Notes: generated by a model from the sequence alone, not told the origin. 64,000 nucleotides of DNA from Nematocida parisii ERTm1 (GCF_000250985.1 NW_013524646.1:836158-900157); one strand, 5' to 3'. Positions 18,401 through 28,762 are shown, counted from the first letter of the stretch. Numbers and translations: made by a program.

Positions 18401-20416
18401 CTATGGGAGGTATTTTATTGTGGTGTCTGCAATTTCAACTAATCCTCGGTCATTCAGGCTTCTAAGGGCTTCGCTATACTCCTGCACATTCCATTCAAAA
18501 ATGCTGGTATGTGTTTTCTGCAGTGTGTCTGAAAGAGCATTAAGCGGGCACTCTCCCATTTGCTTTAGCTTTCGCGAGATCCATGCCTGATAGTATGACT
18601 TTCTATTTCCTATTCTTTTAAGCGTGCTTTCTGCTGCTTGTATTGTTATATTCTCTGTTGCAGAGGTAAACTTGCTATTAATGCTGTAAATTTCGTTAGT
18701 GCACTGTATAATTGAAAGCCGAACAAAAGGCTCGATTAGATTTGCAGTAGCTTTTGTGGACAGGCCTGCCTCTTTTGAGATATGGTCAAGCATGCCAGGA
18801 CTCTTCTCAACTATATCTAAAACAGAATAGTGTGTAAGACTCATCGACACGTTATATACTTTATCTGTCGTAATCTCAACTTCAATTATAGATAAGGCAT
18901 CGGCCCAAGCAAGTCTTCTTCTAGCGTGCTTTGCAAGATACTGGCCAGAAAATGCAGTGAGAATGCTGTCTATCTCAGCAGGAAAGCGTGTTGTCTGAAT
19001 TGCTTCTTCAGAAATAGGCCATACACAGGCAGTCGTAATAATTCCGTAAAAGAATATTTCGTTGCTATTTGAAGTAAGGTATCTAAAGTGCTCTGCACCA
19101 TATGCCTGCTTAAATAGTTCATTCTCATTAGTGCTCTGCACCATATCATCAAATATTTTGTTAACTTTCTTTTTAAGCAGCCACGGTAGATTTAAATTGA
19201 CTATGGTTTCTTTTTCAACAGCAGGATCAAACTTAAGGGAGTAAAGCCTTTCTGCTAGCTTGGATGTATACATGTTATAGAAAACCTGTTTTTCTTCTTT
19301 TATGGGCAAGGAGTCTAAAAGAATATTCATCTGCTTGATCTTGTCCACGTTTTTTTCATTGATAAGAGACTCAAGATAGTCTCCCATCTCTTTGCCTATT
19401 CCTGCCAGAGATATTTTTGTAGAAAGAACCTTTTTAAGCACACACAGTGTTTTTGCACACTTATCCGGCATTAAAAGGTCAGACAGCTCAATGTATGTGG
19501 CTATTGCAGCCTGGCATGTTTTTTCAGTGGTCCACGTATTATTGATAAACTCTTTTATACACTCAAGAAATGCAGGGAAAACCTTTTTACTTAATAGGCG
19601 CGCAGACAGGCATAGGTCTTTTATCTCCTGTTTGTCTTTTTTCATAAGAATTCGTAGCATCTCCTCTTTTACAGCGTGTGGATGCTTTGAGAAAATAACC
19701 TTTTCCAATGCTTCTTCTAATGCAGGTAAAGAAATAGGAAGTAAAAGCGGTGTGTATGTCTTTATGCTGTCTTTAATGCAATTGCTGCACTTTAAAAGAT
19801 AGCTGGCTAGTTTTATCTCACCTTGAATGTTGACTGCGTACTTAAACTCTTCTATGATAAGGGAAAAAAGCCCTGCCTCATAGTTGTTCTTGTAGTACTC
19901 AAATCGGTTCTCGGAGTTGGTAATAATTTTACTAAGAGATCTAAGGCACACCTCGGCGTACTTTCTTCTTTTTGGAAGCGACTCAGATAAAGCGGGGAGG
20001 TTTCCTTCATACCTCTGTCTAAGAATGCACCTTTCCCAGATAATATACCCAAGGTCTTTCACATTTTTGCACTCTTTGTTTTCCAGAATAGCTTCATTTA
20101 AGTGGAGAGATAGAAGATCTATTGTTTCTACGGTGTTTTCGTATATATTGAATGCAGCGGCGTACTCTTTCACCCAATCTTCTCCCTGTATTTTTTCTCT
20201 TAGCTTGACACAGAATGCAAAGAAGAACTTTCCGATGCACCAGTGAAGGCGCACGGCGTATGATACGTCCCCGCCACACACAATGTGGTATATAGACGAG
20301 TATATCTTCATGCCACTGCATTTCACTCCACTTGCCAGTTTGTTCGCCTCTCCTTGAATTACTTCCCAGTACGTCGTAAATCTTTCTGTGTTTATGCTGG
20401 CTACTGGAGGATCCAT
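18401..20416 (-). CDS. cullin, scaffold of a cullin-RING ubiquitin ligase
   Basis: A 671-residue protein with cullin organisation. The N-terminal half is all-helical and corresponds to the cullin repeats (short helices such as YSSIYHIVCGG and LGYIIWERCILRQRYEG). The C-terminal half has the cullin-homology part with SMSLTHYSVLDIVEK and a final winged helix containing YYQAWISRKLKQMG. That helix aligns with the IVRIMK segment, whose Lys is the NEDD8 acceptor; a Lys occurs at that place here. Cullins hold an adaptor at the N-terminus and an Rbx RING protein at the C-terminus. The copy is about 100 residues shorter than Cul1/Cul3, and I cannot say which subfamily it belongs to. Confidence 0.78.
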   Translation of the reverse strand: MDPPVASINTERFTTYWEVIQGEANKLASGVKCSGMKIYSSIYHIVCGGDVSYAVRLHWCIGKFFFAFCVKLREKIQGEDWVKEYAAAFNIYENTVETIDLLSLHLNEAILENKECKNVKDLGYIIWERCILRQRYEGNLPALSESLPKRRKYAEVCLRSLSKIITNSENRFEYYKNNYEAGLFSLIIEEFKYAVNIQGEIKLASYLLKCSNCIKDSIKTYTPLLLPISLPALEEALEKVIFSKHPHAVKEEMLRILMKKDKQEIKDLCLSARLLSKKVFPAFLECIKEFINNTWTTEKTCQAAIATYIELSDLLMPDKCAKTLCVLKKVLSTKISLAGIGKEMGDYLESLINEKNVDKIKQMNILLDSLPIKEEKQVFYNMYTSKLAERLYSLKFDPAVEKETIVNLNLPWLLKKKVNKIFDDMVQSTNENELFKQAYGAEHFRYLTSNSNEIFFYGIITTACVWPISEEAIQTTRFPAEIDSILTAFSGQYLAKHARRRLAWADALSIIEVEITTDKVYNVSMSLTHYSVLDIVEKSPGMLDHISKEAGLSTKATANLIEPFVRLSIIQCTNEIYSINSKFTSATENITIQAAESTLKRIGNRKSYYQAWISRKLKQMGECPLNALSDTLQKTHTSIFEWNVQEYSEALRSLNDRGLVEIADTTIKYLP

Positions 20417-20848
20417 TTGTGTTTATGTTTGAAATAAATAAATATATATATCTCATAGAATAAGTCTGCTGTAATTAGAAAATCACACAGATGAAAGAAA
20501 TAGAGAAAAATCTGCAAAAGAATCATAAATAGTCATATAAAGACTCGATACGCCAATTTCCAATATAAAGGCTACTAAAGTAAGAATTTAACAAGTGCTC
20601 TGCGAAACATAGCACAAGCATACCAGAATGCTTTTTGTGAGTGCAATCTTCTAATACAGCAGTAGAAAGAGAAGAAGTATAAATAAAATCAGTATAGTTA
20701 TGGGCTGGCCTATCTATGGCGGAGTTTAAGTGGCTGTGTGTATTCAAATAAAATATCTTGTATAGAAGTTAAAACAGGCTGAGCATTTCCAGTTATAGAA
20801 TGCATAAAAATATTTTATTTTTATGCCCATGACATTTCAACAACATCA
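20417..20848. other. divergent promoter region, cullin / P0
   Basis: About 430 bp between the divergent starts of the cullin and P0. Just upstream of P0 is a T/A-rich stretch (aaatattttatttttatg) and a possible 12-codon upstream ORF starting at 20823 and overlapping the P0 ATG out of frame. No RNA gene is seen. Confidence 0.45.
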
Positions 20849-21676
20849 ATGCTGCAAGTGAAACAACAACAGAAACAATTAATAAAAACCAACAGAAAGA
20901 ATCTGGTCTTCGAAAGAACCCAGGACTTCTTCACTACATACAAGAAGTTCATGATTGTAGACATGACAAACATCTCATCCAACCAGTGCCAGACCATTAG
21001 ACAGGGCCTGAGAGGAAAGGGAGAGTTTTTAATGGGAAAGAACACCACCATTAAGACCGCTCTGAAGAAGATATCCGAGAATGTTCCAGAGCTGAAGGAT
21101 GTAGAGAACGTCATCAAGAACAATGTCGGAATAGTTTTCACCAATGGATCTCTGAGCGACATTGAGGACATCTTTGAAGCCAACAAAGTGCATGCAGTTG
21201 CCAAGCCAGGAGACTTATCCCAGTGCGACGTATGGATTGAGCCAATTGCAACCAGCTTAACCCCAGAAAAGACTGGGTTCTTCCAGGCTCTTGGAATTGC
21301 CACCAAAATTACAAAGGGAAAGATTGAGATTTTATCAAAGTGCCAGGCCCTTTACGAAGGAAAGAGAGTAGGTCACTCAGAGGCAGCACTTCTTTCTCTT
21401 CTGGGAGTCACTCCTTTCATCTACAAAATGAAGGTGCTCTACGCATACTCTGACGGAAAGTTCTTCGACTGCGAGTATCTGAAGATAACCCCAGAGTCTG
21501 TTGAGACAATGGTAAAGGAGGCAGTCAGCACATTAGCTGCACTTGCCCTTGGAGCAGGCTACGTAACAGAGTCTACAGTCTCCCAGGAGCTCCAGATTGG
21601 AGCAAGAAACATCATGGCCCTTGCAGCCGCTGCAGAGTACGACATGCCCGAGCTCGCATCCGTTCTCAAGAAATAA
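20849..21676 (+). CDS. RPP0: ribosomal protein uL10 (P0), no acidic C-terminal tail
   Basis: A 275-residue large-subunit stalk protein P0. It shows the N-terminal rRNA-binding domain with LRGKGEFLMGKNTTIKTAL, then the inserted domain (GDLSQCDVWIEP), then EKTGFFQALGIATKITKGKIEIL, and the helices that bind P1/P2 (about 210-250). Codon use is more restricted and GC-richer than in its neighbours, as expected for a highly expressed gene. The frame ends with DMPELASVLKK, immediately after the ETDYTFPLAEKV-equivalent region. The Ala-rich hinge and acidic FGFGLFD-type tail that contact translation GTPases are absent, and no such sequence is seen downstream in any frame. Confidence 0.95.
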   Translation: MLQVKQQQKQLIKTNRKNLVFERTQDFFTTYKKFMIVDMTNISSNQCQTIRQGLRGKGEFLMGKNTTIKTALKKISENVPELKDVENVIKNNVGIVFTNGSLSDIEDIFEANKVHAVAKPGDLSQCDVWIEPIATSLTPEKTGFFQALGIATKITKGKIEILSKCQALYEGKRVGHSEAALLSLLGVTPFIYKMKVLYAYSDGKFFDCEYLKITPESVETMVKEAVSTLAALALGAGYVTESTVSQELQIGARNIMALAAAAEYDMPELASVLKK

Positions 21677-21905
21677 ATATGATTTTCGCTATCTTCTATT
21701 GTTATTTTTGTAGTGCAAACACTTGCATTTAATGATTTTCCCAACTATTTTGTTAGTGCCTCTTCTGATCGATTAATTTATATTCTCTATACGGTAATAT
21801 AGTGCTTTTCAGATTTTTAGAGAGTATACGTGCTGATTTTAATGCTATATGTTCTTGTACTTTTCTATCTATGCATAAATAGAATGCTGTGCGGTTTTTT
21901 TCATT

Positions 21906-22604
21906 ATGATATTCACGCCGGAAAACATTAAAAAGCTGCAGGATGTGGTTGTTGTGGTGTATAAAGGAAAGCATGGTAATTACGAGGTGGCTGCTCACCC
22001 AAAGAAACTCTATGAGTATAGAAGGCAGACCGCATCTTTAGATGATGTTTTGTGTACTGAAAGCATCTTTTCAGATATAAGCAAAGGCAAGCTTGCAAGC
22101 AAAAAGAGCGTGCAGGAGGAGTTTGGTCGAGTGCACACAGCTGCACTTGAAACAATACTTAAGCATGGCACAGAAAGGAAGGACAGCGCCACGCGTGTCT
22201 ACGAGCAAGAGAGTGCTAAAAAAGAAATTGCAGAGGGGATTGTCCACCGAATGCGAAAAGAAAGCGGGGAGACTCTAACACATGCTGAAGCTGAAAGCAT
22301 TCTAAGAAAAGTAAACTATGTGCCAAGCGCCAAACCAATGAAAATACAGTTGTCAGACATTCTTAAAAAGGCAATACAGTTGGGGTATAAAAGAAGAACA
22401 ATAAGAGTCAAAGTAGACAAAGAACTGAATTGGTCTAAAGTTACAGCAGAGATCCAAGCTGGATCCTCTTTCAGAGAAACTGCAATGCCCGGTGTTATAG
22501 AAATATCAGATGATTTATACGGGGCAGTGCACAGATTTGCAGAATCACAGAATGCAAGCATTGAGGATCTGCCAGATATTGAGGACGCAGAGATAGAAAT
22601 CTAG
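21906..22604 (+). CDS. SDO1: SBDS/Sdo1 ribosome maturation protein
   Basis: A 232-residue protein with the full SBDS layout. The FYSH domain (about 1-88) carries YKGKHGNYEVAAHP and VLCTESIFSDISKGKLAS. The helical middle domain (about 95-165) has KKEIAEGIVHRM and YVPSAKPMKIQL. The C-terminal ferredoxin-like domain includes a conserved RTIRVKV strand. With the GTPase Efl1 it releases eIF6/Tif6 from pre-60S subunits in the cytoplasm. Length is close to human SBDS (250). The start is the first ATG, and the frame begins with the usual short N-terminus (MIFTPENIKKLQDV). Confidence 0.93.
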   Translation: MIFTPENIKKLQDVVVVVYKGKHGNYEVAAHPKKLYEYRRQTASLDDVLCTESIFSDISKGKLASKKSVQEEFGRVHTAALETILKHGTERKDSATRVYEQESAKKEIAEGIVHRMRKESGETLTHAEAESILRKVNYVPSAKPMKIQLSDILKKAIQLGYKRRTIRVKVDKELNWSKVTAEIQAGSSFRETAMPGVIEISDDLYGAVHRFAESQNASIEDLPDIEDAEIEI

Positions 22605-23123
22605 CCAAGGCATTAACATACATTGAGATGCTACGAACAGTACACGCACTTATCAAAGCTATAAAATTATATCAGCTAGTATTTTCGGATTATGCAATTA
22701 GAAGTATAAATCAGTATTTTTAAGCCAGCGTGTGTATATAACTGCAGTGACTAGTTCATTTAAATAAATTTCGGGTTATATACCAAATCACTAAATCCGA
22801 GCACCGTGTATTAGAATTTAAGTAACCCGAAGTTTTTGTGTTCTATAAACAAGCACTGAATTATGGTTTAATTTATTAGAAAATTAAATAATTAATTCCG
22901 TTATAACTACTTAGAAATTCATTCTCTTCCACCTATTATAGTTCAGAATAAAGGTAGAAAATTTTCTTTTTAGTAGAAAGGTGCATCTGATAAAATAGAC
23001 TGAAGATGTCTCACTTAGATTTGCAGAAGAGCAATAAAGAACATTTATTAGTATCATATATATCTATGAATTATATTTTTAAAAAGTATTATTATAAATA
23101 TTGCAAAAATTTGCAATATATTG
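22605..23123. other. intergenic with two opposed TTTCGGG motifs
   Basis: About 520 bp between plus-strand genes. The motif occurs forward at 22767-22781 (aatttcgggttatat) and reversed at 22822-22832 (gtaacccgaag). No gene is seen. Confidence 0.5.
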
Positions 23124-24773
23124 ATGTTACAAAGCATTCCTTTAAATGCGCTAGAAGAATCTATGAACCACATAAATAATAGAACATTCACGGTACGCAA
23201 TAATCAAGCCGAAGGAAAAACACTGTTTAATGGTCTTTTTACAGTTGGTTTATTCTGTGCTGTTGTATTTGCTAATTTTACTCTCATTATGTATTGGGTG
23301 TTTATGATTACTAAACATACAGAAGAGATATCTGCTTTGCTAAAAAATATACGACTGGATATTTTAGCCGATGCATTAAAAGAAAACCATTCTTTGCTAG
23401 TGCTAGGCCTGGTGCAGGGTGGTATATATCTTCTTACAATATTTGGGGCATTTGTAGGCCAGTCACTAGTTTCTAGAAGAATTCTATTTACTAAGTATAC
23501 TATAGGCGTACTTGTAACAATTACCTGCTGTGCTATTGGGTCTATGCTTTCAATGTTTGGGTTAAGCCTATTTTTAGAGAACATGCCACTTAATCACCGA
23601 CTTATAGTCAGTGCACTTCTTGGGCTGGCATTCTCTGTTCCGGGATACATAATAAGCAAAAAAATCATAGCGTACCATGTTCCAATAGAAACAGAGACAC
23701 TTGATATAGATACTCCATATGTTCAAGTCCAGAGAAAGAATGGAGTTGCTTTTGAGGATCTCTATCAATTAGAGAGGAAAAAGTATGCCGATGGTACTAA
23801 TAGCCAGAAAAGCCTTCTGCTTGATGAATATGACACAGCAGTGGAAGAAAAAGAAGAGGGAAGAATAAGGATAAAGCACTACATGCCTATTATTTTAGGA
23901 ATTTGGGCTATTTTTATTACAATGCCATTTAGCGGGCTTGCCTTTTTAATTAATTCCAGCACAGTTGAGTGGGCAGTAAATGCCTTCTTTGCTCTAAGAA
24001 AGGCCTGCAAAGATTCCAGCAATCTGACACGAGCTGCTATTATAGGAAGCATCATTGCTAGTGTGCATCTATACGGAGTTTTTGTTCAAATAGTGTCTTT
24101 CTTTTTGGGATCCCTGGTTGGAGAGGTAAGGTGCGGGCATACGCTTTATGAGTCTATTATAGAAAGTATTACAAAAACTTTCCTAGAGTCTATTGAAATA
24201 ATATCAAATGTGTGCGTACAGACCTTAAGAAGCACTCTTACATTCCTTATGATTCTATTTATTGAGATTCCAACAGAAATCATCACATACATCATTAATA
24301 GAAGATATGGAGCTCCATTTTACAGGCTATTCCGAGCAATCTACTCGCTTACATTTGTAATTTTCGGATGCTGGAAAGGAATTATACAAACGTTTATGTA
24401 TTTCAAGCTAGGTATGTATCCTTTAGAATATCTTAATATTGGAAATAGAGAAGACTTTTTCACAAGTGCAAAATCAACGTCTACTTCTTTATCCATTGGG
24501 CTTAGTATGTTTATGCTAAGTTCTTTGATAATAATTGGCGTGCTTATATTTGCTTCTATAAGAAGCACCCGTCTTCCAATGCTCACATCTAGACTGAGTA
24601 ATCCCATTATGGGAAGATCCATTCGATTCTGGGCCATTGTAGCACAAGCACTGTCTGCAATTGTTTTCATAGTCATTCCATCAATATTTTACTCATTTAC
24701 TGTGCGTAGTCAGACAATACTAGACTTGGCTCTCCAAGACATTGTTTGGCATGCTCCAAGAAACACTAATTAA
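23124..24773 (+). CDS. multi-pass membrane protein (about 10 helices), unknown
   Basis: From the ATG at 23124 the protein has 549 residues (MLQSIPLNALEES). About ten hydrophobic helices fall in two sets: roughly 42-64, 92-113, 121-145 and 157-180, then after an acidic/basic cytosolic loop (about 190-250) further helices to about 530. The two-halves-plus-loop arrangement recalls secondary transporters, but I see no MFS signature or other family motif, so I do not name a function. No signal peptide is present. The loop is rich in Lys and Glu (DEYDTAVEEKEEGRIRIK). Confidence 0.8.
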   Translation: MLQSIPLNALEESMNHINNRTFTVRNNQAEGKTLFNGLFTVGLFCAVVFANFTLIMYWVFMITKHTEEISALLKNIRLDILADALKENHSLLVLGLVQGGIYLLTIFGAFVGQSLVSRRILFTKYTIGVLVTITCCAIGSMLSMFGLSLFLENMPLNHRLIVSALLGLAFSVPGYIISKKIIAYHVPIETETLDIDTPYVQVQRKNGVAFEDLYQLERKKYADGTNSQKSLLLDEYDTAVEEKEEGRIRIKHYMPIILGIWAIFITMPFSGLAFLINSSTVEWAVNAFFALRKACKDSSNLTRAAIIGSIIASVHLYGVFVQIVSFFLGSLVGEVRCGHTLYESIIESITKTFLESIEIISNVCVQTLRSTLTFLMILFIEIPTEIITYIINRRYGAPFYRLFRAIYSLTFVIFGCWKGIIQTFMYFKLGMYPLEYLNIGNREDFFTSAKSTSTSLSIGLSMFMLSSLIIIGVLIFASIRSTRLPMLTSRLSNPIMGRSIRFWAIVAQALSAIVFIVIPSIFYSFTVRSQTILDLALQDIVWHAPRNTN

Positions 24774-25109
24774 ATGCGCATGCTAAGAGCAGCTCAATTT
24801 ACATTTAGTGTGACACAATCACGACAGATAGCTCATGCATACTTTTAGTCATTAAATAAATGTATGAAAAGGTGTATATTTATCTATGGTGTTTGCGCAA
24901 GCCATGCATTAATAAATAAGATAGAATATTTTTTTATTTTAAAGCGGCCTATTCATATAATATATAAGGTGATTCAAGTGAATTTTCTGAATAAAATAGG
25001 ATAAAAATAATTATTTGAAATTTGGGCTATTTAATACCTAGTAGGCCAATAAATAGGCGGAAAATTTTCTGACTATTTCTATAGTATTACAAATAGATAA
25101 AACTGCATT
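24774..25109. other. convergent spacer, nothing recognised
   Basis: About 335 bp, AT-rich, between converging membrane-protein genes. A relative of the recurrent motif (tttgggctattta) lies near 25020. Confidence 0.4.
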
Positions 25110-25946
25110 TTACTCAATTGCTCTTCTAAGCAAAGAGTACGAGACGATGTTTGCAGGGGCATCTTTATTCAGATATGCTGTAAAAATTCGGTATACAAGA
25201 ATAAGAACTACAACGATTAGATTAAGGATATGAAGATTTCTGTAGAAGCTAACCATTATATTGCAGCTTCCACATGGATCAAAGAAATAAGCAGTGAATG
25301 GAACTATTTCATAGCACAATATATAGCCTATCCAGGAAAAAATACAGAAGTATACAGCCATGTTTGATGTCTTTGCGTAAAAACCCATGTGGATATATAT
25401 GGAGATAAGAGCGGTAAGGTTCATAATATTATACAGAGAAAACGCACACACTCCGCGCTCTAGCTTGTATAGAAAGCACGAAAATTTATGGAAAATAAGA
25501 CAGCCGATCTTTATCTCTATAAAAGCCTGCAGAAAGGACTCTTCAAACAAAAACGCGGGCCTTGTCTCTCCCCAGGTATACTTAAAGTACAAATTTTGCC
25601 TAAACAGAGGAGAGTAGCAGTAAATTAAAATCACATATGAAAGAATCTTTAGCATGCTATTCCAAAATAGAATTGCCACTATTGGTGTGCGCGTGCATGA
25701 GTAGAAAAGAAGAATAAGCACTTTTAATATATGCAGCATAAACACACATATAAGATACTCAAGGCTTTCGCACATGAAGCACTTTATATCGAGCAGCATA
25801 AAGAAGATGCAAGAGATCACTAAAGGAACAAACTGCACATGATCGGTTTTCCAGTTATATATGCAGTGTATTATCATTATGCCATGAACTATGCATATAA
25901 TTGAAAGCGGAACTTTGTACAATCCATGGGGTTTACTGCTAAACAT
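25110..25946 (-). CDS. multi-pass membrane protein, unknown
   Basis: A 278-residue, strongly hydrophobic protein with about seven membrane segments, unusually rich in Cys, Phe, Ile and Tyr (for example LEYLICVFMLHILKVLILLF and YFCIFSWIGYILCYEIVPF). Hydrophilic loops are short and include TWGETRP near residue 125. A PCGSC motif lies near 223. There is no family match and no obvious catalytic motif. The frame is a single uninterrupted ORF, and the strand assignment is supported by the hydrophobic periodicity. Confidence 0.7.
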   Translation of the reverse strand: MFSSKPHGLYKVPLSIICIVHGIMIIHCIYNWKTDHVQFVPLVISCIFFMLLDIKCFMCESLEYLICVFMLHILKVLILLFYSCTRTPIVAILFWNSMLKILSYVILIYCYSPLFRQNLYFKYTWGETRPAFLFEESFLQAFIEIKIGCLIFHKFSCFLYKLERGVCAFSLYNIMNLTALISIYIHMGFYAKTSNMAVYFCIFSWIGYILCYEIVPFTAYFFDPCGSCNIMVSFYRNLHILNLIVVVLILVYRIFTAYLNKDAPANIVSYSLLRRAIE

Positions 25947-26483
25947 TCTTGTATCTATCGCATTTCTTAATATTTATGCATTTGGCAGTGGTTCAGTCTA
26001 TTTATACCAATAATTAGTTATCAAAACAGAAAAGCGCAAAAATAATTGTCATTCTATAATAATGAGCATATTTCATATACAAGCCCAGTAAAAAAGTCTT
26101 TTGCATTCAATTCATTTAAATTACTCTAAAATAACGTGAAAGTCATCTTAAATACTTCTGAACTGACATAGATGTGGCTTGAAATGCGATAAAAGTTATA
26201 ATTTCATTTTCTCGGCGTGCCTTTCTTTTTATTATTCTCTGTTCTGTTTACAGTTTTATAGTGCTGTGCATATTTTAACTATTTCTTTTCCTGGCGTATT
26301 GACTATTCTATTAAGTGTGTATTTCACAGGCAGTAATACGATTTAGAGGCATTTCTTATCTGCATAGTCTGCAATTATGCACTTCTCTGTGATGTCTATT
26401 TTAGATTGTATGCACTGCACTGTGCAATATAACTGAATTTTCTTGCACATTTATAGAGGCATTCTAGCAGAATTTTTATTCGC
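25947..26483. other. divergent promoter region, nothing recognised
   Basis: About 540 bp between the divergent starts of a membrane protein and SOF1. No ORF, RNA gene or repeat is recognised. Confidence 0.45.
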
Positions 26484-27800
26484 ATGGGAATACACCGCAT
26501 AGCCACATTGGACCGGGGAAGCAGAAGAGGCATCCAAGCACGAGTCTTTTCAGACAAAGAGCTAACTCAAAACGAGAAACACAAAGAATACATGAGAGCA
26601 GTAAAGGAGGTAAAATTAGATCACATTTTTAGAAAGCCGTTTATTGACTGTTTGGGCGGGCACACAGAGGGAGTCACCCGCATAGTAAGGTCTACAATGC
26701 AGGGAGAGCTATACGCATCCACCAGCTATGATGGAACTGTGAAAGTATGGAACATGAGCAAGCGCGAGGAGATGGAGACAATTTCTCTCAATCAAAATAC
26801 CCCGGTTGCCCTATCCTTTCTGAACGATGCTCTGCTGTACAGCAGCGGCTCAAATATATTTCACCGAGATGTGAAGTATTCAGATGTTCTCACTGGTGTA
26901 CAGGAGAGCTTGGGATCACCAGATGAGACAGAGTTTATTGCTGGGTCGGGTGTGTTAGACATCGCCGGCGCAGGAGGCACGCAGTTCTATGCATCCACTG
27001 TAGATGGAATTGAGATATTTGACAAAAACAGAATAAAAGCTGTTGCCAGCTATAAAGGAGAAAGGCAGGCCAAAAGGCTGTACATAAGCAAGAACGACAT
27101 GCCTCTGGTATATGCGATAGAAGGAAATAAGATTGTAGGGTACGACAACAGAACAGGAAAGAGTGAAATTGAAATCGTAGCAAAGGCTGAGATAAACGCA
27201 ATGTCAATTGATCCTATGTCACCGGAGACAATAGCTGCTGGAACAAACAACGGAGAGATATACATGTACAATACGTACTACACAGGAAATAGTTCAACGT
27301 ACATTACGCCTCCTTCAAGGACGCTCCGTGGGCACACCACTGCGATAACAGATATTGAGCATTCAGCGAATGGAACAAGAATAGTAACTGGTTCAACAGA
27401 TAGAACAGTCAGAATATTCACCAACGATGTAACGCACAGACAAGAAGCACTCTACCACAACCGGAGAATGCAGGGTGTAAATGCCATCTGCTGCACAAGT
27501 GACAATGCATACATTCTTTCAGGGAGTGTTGATACAAACATACGAATATGGAAATTAGACCCAAATTCCAGCACCAAAATATGCACACGAGCGGAAGAAG
27601 ACTCAAGAGCACTTGGAAATGTTGTAAAAAACAAGTACAGAGATGTAATGCAGATAGAAGATACAAAGAGGCACCAGATAGTCCCCAGAAAGATCAAGAA
27701 GGCCATGAAGAATAGATACAACCATATAAAGGCAGAAGCAAAGAAAGAGCTTAGAAGGCAGAACCATGGTATAATTCCAGAGGAACTACAAAAGAAATAA
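26484..27800 (+). CDS. SOF1: Sof1/DCAF13, WD40 protein of the small-subunit processome
   Basis: A 438-residue WD40 protein. The WD repeats run from about residue 57 (LGGHTEGVTRIVRS...YDGTVKVWNMS) to about 360 (GSVDTNIRIWKLD), with clear repeats at GHTTAITDIEHSANG and GSTDRTVRIFTND. The N-terminus is basic. The last 70 residues, beginning NKYRDVMQIEDTKRHQIVPR and ending in a Lys/Arg-rich helix, match the Sof1-specific C-terminal domain. Sof1 associates with U3 snoRNP in 18S rRNA maturation in the nucleolus. Yeast Sof1 has 489 residues. Confidence 0.92.
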   Translation: MGIHRIATLDRGSRRGIQARVFSDKELTQNEKHKEYMRAVKEVKLDHIFRKPFIDCLGGHTEGVTRIVRSTMQGELYASTSYDGTVKVWNMSKREEMETISLNQNTPVALSFLNDALLYSSGSNIFHRDVKYSDVLTGVQESLGSPDETEFIAGSGVLDIAGAGGTQFYASTVDGIEIFDKNRIKAVASYKGERQAKRLYISKNDMPLVYAIEGNKIVGYDNRTGKSEIEIVAKAEINAMSIDPMSPETIAAGTNNGEIYMYNTYYTGNSSTYITPPSRTLRGHTTAITDIEHSANGTRIVTGSTDRTVRIFTNDVTHRQEALYHNRRMQGVNAICCTSDNAYILSGSVDTNIRIWKLDPNSSTKICTRAEEDSRALGNVVKNKYRDVMQIEDTKRHQIVPRKIKKAMKNRYNHIKAEAKKELRRQNHGIIPEELQKK

Positions 27801-28061
27801 GACAGTAATAAAATACCCCCAAATTTTCACTCTACTCAAAATTATGGCAAATTCAACGGAAATATTTTGACATTCATATTTGTGGTGTTATATCACACAA
27901 TCATGCACAGTTTAAAATAGGAGGGGAATGGTCTGGGCTTCACTGTCTGTGACAACTATATGCTAGGAAATTCAGAACAAAAAAATCTGTTGTGTCTATA
28001 TTACAGCCCCAGCGAATATTTGAAAATAGCAATTTATTTTATTTTCTTTTACTACCCCAGA

Positions 28062-28430
28062 ATGAAATTCGGAGTTTGCAGTTTTAGTGGACACGCCATC
28101 CACAGAGGAAAAGGAAGAATATTGGTACGCCCAAACGGAGCAACCTTTTTGCTCTCAAAGAAAAAGTGCAGAAGCCACTTACAGATGGGAATGAACCCAA
28201 AGAAGATTGGCTGGACACTTGCCTCAAGAATCATTAGAAAGAAGGCAGTGGCATTCAAGTCATCCAGCGTAACCGTACCAAAGGTAGCCAAGTCAGTAAG
28301 AGCATTTGTTGGTCTTTCATTAAGCGACTTAAAGAGCAAGATGGAGAGCAGCACAGGAGAAGCCCCTGCTAAGTCTGGATCTGTGAGATTCACTAAAAGA
28401 GACAAGATAAGAAGCATAGCAAAGAAATAA
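28062..28430 (+). CDS. RPL24: ribosomal protein eL24
   Basis: A 122-residue protein from the ATG at 28062 (MKFGVCSFSGHAIHRGKG). The upstream in-frame extension to 27960 is not conserved-looking and is rejected. The first 60 residues are the eL24 fold with the zinc-type SFSG...GRILVRPNGATF, a KKKCRSHLQMGMNPKKIGWT strand and a basic RIIRKK stretch. The C-terminal linker and helix are shorter than in yeast (155). The gene has GC-richer codon use, as in P0. It belongs to the 60S subunit at the intersubunit face. Confidence 0.93.
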   Translation: MKFGVCSFSGHAIHRGKGRILVRPNGATFLLSKKKCRSHLQMGMNPKKIGWTLASRIIRKKAVAFKSSSVTVPKVAKSVRAFVGLSLSDLKSKMESSTGEAPAKSGSVRFTKRDKIRSIAKK

Positions 28431-28762
28431 ATAATATGAGTACTTACCATTTGGTGTCAGACTTAACTTATGAGATTTTTGGGGTATAATAAACCTTGCA
28501 CGTGCAACTTAAATAAACTAGAAGGATTTTCAGCACATTCAATTATTTAATAGCGCACTGTTAGAATTTATACAATATGAATAGATTAATTGTGAAACCG
28601 CCGAAAAGTGGCTTAGCGGACTGAATACTTCTTATTTATTTGAATTCTACATCATCTGTTTATTTGTGCATATTTTAGCGTTTATTTCGGGCATATAGTA
28701 TGTATACGTTATATGGGCATGGCGCTATTTGTGATTGCGGGTTGTTGGCGAATAAATATAGA
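28431..28762. other. spacer with TTTCGGG motif upstream of tRNA-Leu
   Basis: About 330 bp. The motif tatttcgggcat lies at 28683-28694. No gene is seen. Confidence 0.45.

Noticed and set aside
20523-20747. 74-codon minus frame between cullin and P0
   Set aside because: Lies in a divergent promoter region; no domain or codon bias.
27960-28061. In-frame N-terminal extension of eL24
   Set aside because: The sequence is unlike ribosomal protein termini, and MKFGVCSFSG matches the usual eL24 start.
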